From positions 12,276,001 through 12,340,000 of the forward strand of contig CM082587.2 of NCBI GenBank assembly GCA_040954595.2: 64,000 nt of DNA. The letters are read 5' to 3'. Source of the DNA: Balanoglossus misakiensis (Eukaryota > Hemichordata). The position numbers and the translations under genes were made by a program. A model generated the notes under the pieces. The model was not told the DNA's origin. It saw only the letters and a program-made list of their open reading frames with translations, and did no database searches. Position 1 is the stretch's first letter; every line of letters begins with the position of its first letter. This document shows, one piece after another, positions 32,159 to 41,600 of this stretch.

Positions 32159-32712
32159 GTAAGTATACAGCGCAGTCTCTTTTACCTTTTGTCTCTGATG
32201 CATTCAAATACTGCATGTTTCCTGAGCATAGGTGTAGCCATCTCCACAGCAGAGCTTGGAGAGTTCTTGACATCGAATGCAAGATTACACTCTTTCCAAT
32301 CAAAATCACTTTCGTGGCGCATAATGTCTTGATTGTCTTGGTTCAAGAAACATTATGCGCGACTGGCCAATTTTACTGCCTTTTGTCAACACACATCCAC
32401 TATGGAAATTCTCACTCCAGGCCAGATAGTGTAAATTTACATATGAGTCTACAGGTGTGCTTGAAGTCAAGTCAAGCATTTGCAAGGAACCCTCCTCCAG
32501 TACACAGGTCTTTGATTTCATGAAGGGAAGCCCTTGCCTCACAGTCACTGCCACATGATCTATGGAGGTGTGAACAACTTGATACCAGCCTAATATAAGT
32601 TGTAGGCACAATCACTCCGCACACCCTTGCCATAATTCTGCAAGGTTTTTGCCATATCTGTACTGTAGAATGAGTAGCAAGGAATAAAATGGCGTCCTTT
32701 CTTAATTTCCAG

Positions 32713-32897
32713 TGCAAAACCCCTGTGATCCCAACCCATGTATGAATGGTGGATTTTGCCAGCAAACATCGTGCAATTTCTATTCATGCCAGTATGTGAA
32801 CTCTTACACAGGTGACATCTGTCAAACCATAGACCCTAGAGAAAGAAGGACGAGCAACTGCGGCAAAGATCAAAGGGTTTGGGGATTATCTGTATGA
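32713..32897 (+). CDS. EGF-like module exon, copy of 17997-18181, C5 lost
   Basis: Same exon without a following donor and ending at the same TGA. Canonical C5 is tyrosine here (YSCQYVNSYTG) but cysteine in X1, so decay continued after duplication. Confidence 0.55.
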
Positions 32898-34199
32898 TGA
32901 TGTTTTTTTGCATATAATTAACACCCAGGACAGTTGGACAATGACTTCCTTACTTCGGCACGTGTCGACCCCACCAGTGATGCGAAAACTTGCCACCAAA
33001 CTGGCACTCCTGCATTTCAGCAGCCACTGCGTTTTTTTCTAAAATTCTAAAAGTATTACGATGTCTGTGATAATTATTATGGTTTGGTGTTCGTCTGTCG
33101 GTTGAACGGTCATTTCTAGTGCCACAAGCTTCATTTAAAAATTGTAAACAAATCATCCATGTTTTTTGCATGTCCGACTGGGCACTCATATTTCTTAGTA
33201 ACGCTGACACTTTTCGTAATAATTTTATGTTTGCGTGAAGCATTGAAATAAAAATTGTGGTTTAGGGGCATTTTATTTCGCAGTGCGTGAACAATAAAAC
33301 AGATTTCACGAAAACAATTTGTAAACAAACTGGGTGGATTATCATGTGTGCGCTATGGCCGCCAGGCAACCCTCGGTACGGTTAGCTCACAGCCTTGTGA
33401 AATACCCGGACTGTTAGACAAAAGATGCTTGTTTTGGACGCTGTCAGACTCAGATTCAAATTCCTGTTTAACTTGTCCAGATGTGTTCCATAAATAATCG
33501 CTGCGTTCAACCACGTTGCAGTTTTCTCGTCTTCTGCGAGATGTTCTGAGGTGTTGTGATAACTTCACGCAAAACACGAGACTTTGCGTTAGTTTATACA
33601 CAGTTTATTTGCAAATTGGATTATTGGGATTTATCTGGAAATAATGTATGCAAAAGAACATCATTTCAAGAAAAAACTGGAATTGCGCGTCCTTCTTTCT
33701 CTAGGGTCCATGGTCAAACAAGTGAGTATATACTTTCAAGACACCCTGCAAACAAACAAACAATCTTCATTCCGTAGATCTTTTAAGCTTATTTATACAT
33801 TGTAAATTTTGATGTGAAACTTTATTGGTCTTGTTGCCAAACTTCTGAAGAAATGAGGATATTGTTTTGAAGGGTATTTTATCAGTAGGTAACAAATACC
33901 ATGGCCCTCCATGCAAATACCCACATGGTAAATTAAAACTGTTACAGATGTATTTGATTTCCACATATTGATTACATGTGGGATAATATTGGGTGCTGGC
34001 AGTTTCAGTAAATGAACTGCTCTTAAAAGTTGGGCGTCAGGGCACCCTTGATTTTGCCTGTTCCAAGCTAGAATAGTCTGTCCATATGAATATTTGTTCA
34101 GCAAGTTACAAGCAATCTTTTAAGTTTGGAATGAAAAAATAGTGAAATGACTTGTGATGTTAATATGCAATTGTTGGTTGATTTACATGCAACCCCCAG
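32898..34199 (+). other. Long stretch without a recognised gene, X2 copy
   Basis: Equivalent of 18182-19482, with the same two small minus-strand frames. No domain, transposon end or RNA gene recognised. Confidence 0.4.
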
Positions 34200-34322
34200 G
34201 ACTCGATCAATGTTCTCCCAATCCGTGCATGAACAACGGTATCTATGAGCCAATCAGTGGATCGTGCAGTGCGTTTACCTGTCGCTGTCAAGGCTGTTTC
34301 ATTGGAATCACCTGTGACCAAG
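34200..34322 (+). CDS. EGF-like module exon, copy of 19483-19605, C3 to Tyr
   Basis: Open 123-bp exon, but NNGIYEP replaces NNGICEP (TGT to TAT). The C5-C6 loop reads GCFIG against GCIIG. Splice sites intact. Confidence 0.75.
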
Positions 34323-34638
34323 GTAAATTTATCAGACGAGGAACTGTTTTTCCCCCCTCATACCGGTATATTTGTCATAGCTGGCAGCTATGAAATTACC
34401 TGTATATTTAGGATGTGACAAACCAAATAGGCACTTTCAGGAATTGAGTCTTTTTTGCAATTACCACAGTCCTAAACTCCCAAAAGTATAATAAGTAATT
34501 CTTATTGTTCAGTTATACATTAAGGAGGCTTAGTTATAGGAGAACCCGATAGAACCACAGCTGTAGGAATTAAGGAAATGGTCATACCCTAAAAACTTAT
34601 GTCACTACTATTTATTTTTTTTCATTCCATTGAAACAG
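34323..34638 (+). other. Intron crossing the X2/U boundary
   Basis: Homology to X1 ends at about 34,561 (CCACAGCTGT). The rest is single-copy in the window and ends in TGAAACAG. Confidence 0.65.
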
Positions 34639-34755
34639 AACAAACTCCATGTAGGCCAAGTCCATGCCTGAACAATGGGCAGTGTACTCGGCTGTCGTGT
34701 ACAACTTATGAGTGTACTTGTCCAGGATGTTTCACCGGCACACACTGCAGCCAGT
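34639..34755 (+). CDS. EGF-like module exon, all eight cysteines (unique region U)
   Basis: A 117-bp phase 1-1 exon (TGAAACAG acceptor, GTAAAA donor). It reads QTPCRPSPCLNNGQCTRLSC, then TTYECTCPGCFTGTHCSQ. Every cysteine is present and there is no lesion. It exists once here, consistent with loss of U between X1 and X2. Confidence 0.8.
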
Positions 34756-35084
34756 GTAAAACTCATTAAAACAAACGTTTTGTCATGCAGGAACTAACAT
34801 TTACAATCATGTCTCAATACATTGTCTGTTGGTCATACTTTATATTTTCATCTTCAGCATAACACCTTGGGCCTTGGGAATCGTTCACCTCAAAAATGAT
34901 GTACAACTGAAAGAAAACATGTTTATTTTCATAGCCCCACAAGTGCGTCCCAGAATGAGCAAGTTGTTTTTGGAAGTGAAGTTCCGTTCAGTATTTACAG
35001 TAATGGTAATGATGATGTTTTTATCAAACAGATTTTGAAAGTAAATATTGCTGAGATAACATTAGGTTGCACTTTTTATTGCAG
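34756..35084 (+). other. Intron in U
   Basis: AT-rich, ending in TTTTTATTGCAG. No gene seen. Confidence 0.6.
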
Positions 35085-35207
35085 TCCAAGATCCATGCCA
35101 GCGAAACAGCTGTCTCAACGGGGCTGTATGTAATGCAGTGGCCAACTCCTGCACGGCATATACCTGTGCCTGTACTGGTTGCTATGAGGGTAACCGTTGT
35201 GAAATAT
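35085..35207 (+). CDS. EGF-like module exon, all eight cysteines (unique region U)
   Basis: A 123-bp phase 1-1 exon (TTATTGCAG acceptor, GTAAGT donor). It reads VQDPCQRNSCLNGAVCNAVA, then NSCTAYTCACTGCYEGNRCEI. Intact and single-copy. The ending CTGCYEGNRCEI is close to CTGCYKGDRCEI at 17342-17464, suggesting the modules arose by exon duplication. Confidence 0.8.
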
Positions 35208-35496
35208 GTAAGTTTCTGACGTACCGTAAATGACAATCTTTTGGGCACTTTCTCTTCATGGCAATTGAATTGTGTGGTAACTTCTCATTTCTAAAATTCC
35301 CACAAGAGAAAAGAAAACAGAAATTTCATTTGTATGTCCGTGCAATTTAGGATAGGCACGAACTTGTGAGGAAGTGTACGAAGCTGGATGTTTTCATCAC
35401 TCAAATATACATGAGTTGCCTCTTGAAGACTAGTGTCTGTAGAGATAATTGTGCATGTGAGGTAATTTCTCCTAAGGTGGTGCACACATCTGTTTA

Positions 35497-35500
35497 TTAA
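35497..35500. other. Empty TTAA site of the 153-1969 element
   Basis: TTAA between flanks that in D1 are separated by the 1.8-kb element. Confidence 0.85.
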
Positions 35501-35640
35501 GTAAAAGGGACGTCCTTAATTATCCATACTATTTGGCTTGAAAAATCAATCTTATTAGGTGTTCTGATTAGAGAGGTGTCCATAAAGAGAGGTTTTACTG
35601 TATTACCCAAAAATAGAGACATTGTCCCTTCATCATATAC

Positions 35641-36634
35641 TTAAAGTAGTTGGAAAGGCTAGGGCGTCAGTTAAAATTTCATTTAAAAACACTGAATTTA
35701 TATCTAGAAATGTATTAGAGAAAAATTAAACTCATAAAAAATTCGGGGCAATAAACGTGTAACAAGATATGGCTGGTTTTATGATACCTAATTTCATTCA
35801 TCTGGCAAGGAAGCTAGGGAGCCTTATTTGAGCGCCCTCTAGGGGAAGACTTCTCCTAGGCTATGCGCACAAGAACGGGTTCCCCTAGCCAAGGGCATTT
35901 AAATGTAACTTGCAAACACTGATTCTTGCAATTTTCAACGATAGATAACCTTGCTTGTTTATTAAAGGCTGCCAAATTATGGACATTTTTACATTTCTAG
36001 GGAACCCGAAAAGCCAGCGGAAAAGCGTTTGACCCAGATAAATGCGATCCTTCGCTGTGAACTGCCGCTAAACTTTGCGTATTTCGCTACTTTTCTGCCC
36101 TTCGCCATAATGTAATGGTTTTTATTTGTGATTGAATAGGTATGCCAGATATTTTTTTTATCATGAAACTTTCAGGAAAGGCTCGGGACATCCCAAAGAA
36201 CAATTTTACGGGACAGTTTTTTCATAAGTTTTCCCGTTGTGTTTTGGCAGCACGTTAAAATTGTATACAAAATATCAACAAAAACTGTGTTTTCCTGAGT
36301 GATAACTTTGAAAAAAATAAGTTTTTGCTAAAAGTGTCCCATACATTGCTGGAGGGGTTGCTTCATATTAAAATGAATACAAATTATTCAATAATTTGTG
36401 AAAACATGTCAAGATTCAATCAATATTTTGTAAAATTATGAATATTTATATTTAGGCGTATCAAATTTCATAATTTTAGCAGATATTTTTACAGTCATAT
36501 TTTTCCCTCACTTTTTAGTTTGTTAAGAACACATGCTGCAAATTTCAAGTCATTATCTTTATTCTAACTTGTGAAAATAAATTCACAAACATTGAGAGAA
36601 TTTGCTTCAAAAATAGCCTTTCCAACTACCTTAA
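35641..36634. mobile_element. TTAA-flanked MITE, D2 only (986 bp)
   Basis: The element is 35645-36630 with ends AGTAGTTGGAAAGGCT and AGCCTTTCCAACTACC, flanked by TTAA at both sides (35641-35644, 36631-36634). D1 has a single TTAA at 2113-2116 at the same point. No ORF of note. The interior is AT-rich with a GC-richer stretch near 35830-36110. Confidence 0.9.
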
Positions 36635-36764
36635 TGCGTGTTCTGGGTATGGTTCCAGTATAATGCTTGTGTCAAAGGATTTTGTTGTGGTGCAGGAATC
36701 ATCTTTAGTTGAGGTATAGCCATCTGCATTTCATGTTTTTTAAACCATTTTTTTCTGATAGTCA

Positions 36765-37364
36765 TTAAAGCCTCAGTATTTCTCGTAGGGGCAAAATTTT
36801 GTTTGAAACGGCATCTATAATTTATAAAAGTAGATGATAATTGATACTAAATCGAACAGTCATCATCCCCAGCTCTGCTCATAAACTCATACAATTTACA
36901 ATATAACGGGTGAAGAATGACTTTCTGTCCGGACAGAAAGTCAGGCTCTGTTGACACACGTGACTAGTGCGCATGCGCACTCAAATGTGAATCTATGCGG
37001 AAGAGGTTTGGTCGCCCCAAATCAAGCGACTCAGCGAAGAAATGCGCACTAATTCGGCGAAATTTTGGGAAGATAACTTTATGGGAGAAATCAGTCGTTG
37101 GAACCAGATCAAATCCGAAAATGGTCTGACCATCAAATGTCAAAGTGGCACGTTTGCTGATCGACATGTACAACATTTCCGTTGTAAACAAACCCGCGCA
37201 TCATTTCAAGTGTTACGGGCAATATTTACAGCTTTCACGTAGCTATAGTTGCCCAAACCTTTCTTCTATCTTCATTATGTAGTATTCCATGATGAATGTA
37301 CAGGAAAAACGGGCATTTTTCGATGATGAAAAATGGATAAACACAAGAAATACTGGGGCTTTAA
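36765..37364. mobile_element. TTAA-flanked MITE inside an EGF exon, D2 only (592 bp)
   Basis: The element is 36769-37360 with ends AGCC(T/C)CAGTATTTCT, flanked by TTAA at 36765-36768 and 37361-37364. D1 has the single TTAA at 2248-2251, within the codons for Ile-Asn at the start of an EGF module. The insertion therefore separates acceptor from exon body. Short frames inside have no domain. Confidence 0.9.
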
Positions 37365-37480
37365 CCCATGTGATCAGAATCTGTGTCAAAATGGAGGCTA
37401 TTGTTCCCAAACACCAAATTCTTATACTGACTACACCTGTTACTGCCAGTAGTGTTGGACGGGGGCCATCTGTGCCGTAG
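37361..37480 (+). pseudogene. EGF exon body cut from its acceptor, copy of 2245-2367
   Basis: It reads NPCDQNLCQNGGYC and shares the TAG of the D1 copy. It has lost its acceptor to the MITE and carries P to L in NPC. Confidence 0.75.
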
Positions 37481-37874
37481 GTGTGTCGAATTCAACTGTT
37501 TTATGACACAGCGTGGTATATAAACCCTCATTTTTGGTATTCTCAATGTGATAGATGGACCCGTACACCAATAAATGGGGTGGAAGCATTACAAAGTTTC
37601 ATCCTTTCAAAATTTGCTGATGTAGGGTCAAAATTGAGTGTGAGGTGCACGTTAAAAAGGAAAGCCTTCTGTATCATGTTGATGGCATATTTTTTAATTT
37701 TTCAAGATTCTTACAGAAAAATCCTAGCATCATTATGTTATTTTAAATGTACAGGTTTGAAATAAGGAATGAAGACATTGCTCACTTATATAATTTAAAC
37801 AAAATGAACATCACAAGTACATGTACAATTTTTTGACAAGCAGGTCATTGATACTTTCATTTTTGTTTTGGCAG
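37481..37874 (+). other. Intron, D2 copy
   Basis: Equivalent of 2368-2760 with small indels. No gene seen. Confidence 0.6.
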
Positions 37875-37996
37875 CCATTGATCAGTTATACTCTATGCCT
37901 TGTCAAAATGTGGTGGCACATGCGTTGCGTGAGACGGCTGTTTCCAGTTTGACTGTATGTGTGCCGAATGCTTCACTGGTGCCACATGTACAATGC
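37875..37996 (+). pseudogene. EGF exon with 2-bp insertion and dead donor, copy of 2761-2880
   Basis: AAAATGTGGTGG has two more bases than AAAATGGTGG in D1, shifting the frame after CQN. The donor GTAAGT is ATAAGT. The module cannot be spliced or read as in D1. Confidence 0.75.
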
Positions 37997-38509
37997 ATAA
38001 GTATAAACCAATATTATTTTATTCAATGCAAAACACTTGTTATGTATTATATAATATAAATATGGTACACATATTAAAGCCCTGGTAACTCAAACTTTGG
38101 GCTAGCTTAATGTTATCACTATTTTCGTTTTCGGTTGCAACTGTGGTTTCTTGTCGCACTCTAAAGGATTTCACAGCATTTGGTTTTTCAAAACAGCCCT
38201 TTGGTTGTTGTCAGGTATACATGTACACAACTGCTGAGTGTAGTTTGTAGATTCTGTAATTTTGACGATACCTTGACTGCACTGTTCTAGTGATTTTCTG
38301 TAGATTTTAACTCCTGCTTTTTCAAAATAATGTTCAGAAGTTCTCAACTTTCTCAACAACCCATACAGGAAACCGGCAATGGTGTGGATGTTCACATCCC
38401 ATTTATGTTGATGGGCCTTTATCAGTGAATTTGTGTGTCTGTGTGTTTCAGTGCTTTGAGCCTATAGTGATGTTTTCCTGCTCAATATTCTTTCATTTTG
38501 TCTATACAG
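37997..38509 (+). other. Intron; D2 ends at about 38,280
   Basis: The first part matches D1; from CTTGACTGCAC onward it is unique and ends in GTCTATACAG. No gene seen. Confidence 0.6.
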
Positions 38510-38640
38510 GAATCAACCAGACAACCAGTGTGTACCCTCTCCTTGCCTAAACAGTGGAATTTGCTCGCAAGTACCGGGTTCCTGTACACAGTTTACATGT
38601 TATTGTTTCAACTGCTCTACTGGTGACACATGCACTGACC
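38510..38640 (+). pseudogene. EGF-like module exon with 8-bp insertion
   Basis: The acceptor CTATACAG is followed by GAATCAACCAGACAACCAG. The eight bases ACAACCAG repeat the preceding AACCAG and shift the frame, making 131 bp instead of 123. Past it, NQCVPSPCLNSGICSQVPGS and CTQFTCYCFNCSTGDTCTD carry all eight cysteines before GTAAGC. This is the last exon before the satellite block. Confidence 0.72.
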
Positions 38641-38689
38641 GTAAGCCTATAACCCCAATTTCTATGGTTTTCTGTAACATTTTAACATT

Positions 38690-41600
38690 TATTATTAGAG
38701 AGTGATGCAGAGAGAGAATGGGATGGAGAGAGGGGGAGGAGAAGAGAGAGTTCAAGGGTCAAGGGTTAGAGTTCAAGGGTCTAAGGTCAAGGGTTGGAGA
38801 TCAAGGGTCAAGGGTTAGAGTTCAAGGGTCTAAGGTCAAGGGTTGGAGATCAAGAGTCAAGGGTAAGAGTTCAACGGTCAAGGGTTAGCGTTCAAGGGTC
38901 AAAGTTCAAGGGTTAAGTTGAAGAGTTGGAGATCGAGGGTCAAAGGGTCAAGGGTTGGAGTTCATGGGTCAAAGGTTCAATGGTTAGAGTCCAAGGTTCA
39001 AGGGGTCAAGGGTTAGAGTTCAAGAGTTGGAGATCGAGGGTCAAGGGTAAGAGCTCAAGGGTCAAGGGTTAGAGTTCATGGGTCAAACATTCAATGGTTA
39101 GAGTCCAAGGTTCAAGGGGTCAAAGATCAAGGGTTAGAGTTCAATGGTCAAAGGTCAAGGGTTAGAGTTCAAGAGTTGGAGATCGAGGGTCAAGGGGGTC
39201 AAGGGTATGAGCACAAGGATCAAGGGTAAGAGTTCAATGGTCAAGGGGTCAAGGGTCAAGGATTTGAGTTCAACGGTCAAGGGTTAGAGTTCACCAGCCA
39301 AGGATTTGAGTTCAATGGTCAAAGGTCAAGGGTTAGAGTTCAAGAGTTGGAGATCGAGGGTCAAGGGGGTCAAGGGTATGAGCACAAGGATCAAGGGTAA
39401 GAGTTCAATGGTCAAGGGGTCAAGGGTCAAGGATTTGAGTTCAACGGTCAAGGGTTAGAGTTCACGAGCCAATGATTTGAGTTCAAGGGTCAAAGGTCAA
39501 GGGTATGAATTCAAGAGTTGGAGATCGAGGGTCAAGGGTCAAGGGTATGAGCACAAGGATCAAGGGTTAGAGTTCAAGGGGTCAAGGTCAAGGATTATAG
39601 TTGATGGGTCAACAGTTGGCGTTCAAGGGTTAGAGTTTAATGGTCAAGGGTTCTAGGGTCAGGGGTTTAAAGGTCAAGCATTAAGGGTCAGTTGTCAAGT
39701 TTAGGGTTTAAGGGTCAAGAGTTTAGTTTCAAGGGTCAAGGGTTGGAGTTCATGGGGCAGAGGTTCAATGGTTAGAGTCCAAGGTTCAAGGGGTCAAGGA
39801 TCAAGGGTTAGAGTACAATGGTCAAGGGTTAGAGTTCAAGAGTTGGAGATCGAGGGTCAAGGGTCAAGGGTATGAGCACAAGGATCAAGGGTTAGAGTTC
39901 AATGGTCAAGGGGTCAAGGATTTAAGTTCAACAGTCAAGGGTTAGAGTTCACGAGCCAATGATTTGGGTTCAAGGGTCAAAGGTCAAGGGTACGAGTTCA
40001 AGAGTTGGAGATCGAGGGTCAAGGGTCAAGGGTATGAGCACAAGGATCAAGGGTTAGAGTTCAATGGTCGAGGGGTCAAGGGTCAAGGATTTGAGTTCAA
40101 GGGTCAAAGGTCAAGGGTTAGAGTTCAAGGGGTCAAGGGGCAAAGGTCAAGGATTAAAGTTGATGGGTCAACAGTTGGCGTTCATGGGTTAGAGTTTAAT
40201 GGTCAAGGGTTCTAGGGTCAAGGGTTTAAAGGTCAAGCATTAAGGGTCAGTTGTCAAGTTTAGGGTTTAAGGGTCAAGAGTTTAGTTTCAAGGGTCAAGG
40301 GTTAGATTTCAAGGGTCAAAGGTCGAGGGTTAGAGATCAAATGTCAAGGGTAAGAGTTCAAGGGTCAAATGTTAGTGTTCAAGGGTTAGAGTTCAAGGGT
40401 CAAAGGTCAAGGGTTAGAGATCAAGAGTCAAGGGTAAGAGTTCAAGGGTCAAATGTTAGAGTTCAAGGGTCAAGGGTTAGAGTTGAAGAGTTGGAGATCG
40501 AGGGTCAAGGGGTCAAGGGTAAGAGCTCAAGGGTCAAGGGTTGGAGTTCATGGGTCAGAGGTTCAATGGTTTGAGTCCAAGGTTCAAGGGGTCAAGGATT
40601 AGAGGTCAAAGGTCAAGGGTTAGAGTTCAATGGTCAAGGGGTCCTGGGTCAAGAATTTGAGTTCAAGGGTCAAAAGTCAAGGGTTAGAGTTCACGAGCCA
40701 AGGATTTGAGTTCAAGGGTTAGAGTTCACGAGTTGGAGATCAAGGGTCAAAGGTCAAGAATTATAGTTGATGGGTCAACAGTTGACGTTCAAGGGTTAGA
40801 GTTTAAGGGTCAACGGTTAAAGGGTCAAGCATTAAGGGTCAGTTGTCAAGTTTAGGGTTTAAGGGTCAAGAGTTTTTTTTCAAGGGTCAAAGGTCAAGGG
40901 TTAGAGATCAAATGTCAAGGGTAAGAGTTCAAGGGTCAAGGGTAAGAGTTTAGGGTCAAGGGTAAGAGCTCATGGGTCAAGGGTTGGAGTTCATGGGTCA
41001 AAGGTTCAATGGTTAGAGTCCAAGGTTCAAGTGGTCAAGGGGTCAAACGTCAAGGGTTTGAATTTAAGTGTTGGAGATCGAGGGTCAAGGGGTCAAGGGT
41101 CAAAGGTCAAGGATTATAGTTGATGGGTCAACAGTTGGCGTTCAAGGGTTAGAGTTTAATGGTCAAGGGTTTAAGGGTGAAGCAGGGTCAGTGGTAAGGT
41201 TCAAGGGTCAAGAGTTTTGGGTTCAAGGGTCAAAGGTCAAGGGTGAGAGATCATGACTCAAGGGTCAAATGTTAGAGTTCAAGAGTGAAGGATTAGAGTT
41301 CAAGGGTCAAAGGTCAAGGGTCAAAGATCAAGGATTATAGTTGATGGGTCAACAGTTGGCGTTCAAGGGTTCGAGTTTAATGGTCAAGGGTTCTAGGTTC
41401 AAGGGTTTAAGGGTCAAGCATTAAGGCTCAGTTGACAAGTTTAGGGTTTAACATTTATTATTAGAGAGTGATAGAGACAGAGAATGGGATGGAGAGTGAG
41501 GGGGAGGAGAAGAGAGAGTTCAAGGGTTAGAGTTAAAGGGTCAAAGATCAAGGGTTAGAGTTCAAGGGGTCAAGGCGCAAAGGTCAAGGATTATAGTTGA

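Larger units (their letters stand above)
19845..34561. repeat. X2 segmental duplicate (partner X1, 3203-19844)
   Basis: Collinear near-identical copy of X1. It has a single 1,238-bp gag unit and retains the exon at 30276-30473 that X1 lost. At 34,561 it continues into unique sequence U, whereas X1 ends at 19,844 against X2. Confidence 0.9.
35349..38280. repeat. D2 segmental duplicate (partner D1, 1-3165)
   Basis: Matches D1 except that D1 carries the 153-1969 insertion and D2 carries the insertions 35645-36630 and 36769-37360. D2 is less similar to D1 than X1 is to X2, as judged by eye from its small indels. Confidence 0.88.

Noticed and set aside
36964-37242. Opposing 66-75 aa frames inside the D2 MITE
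   Set aside because: They overlap on both strands, have no domain and sit in a non-autonomous element.
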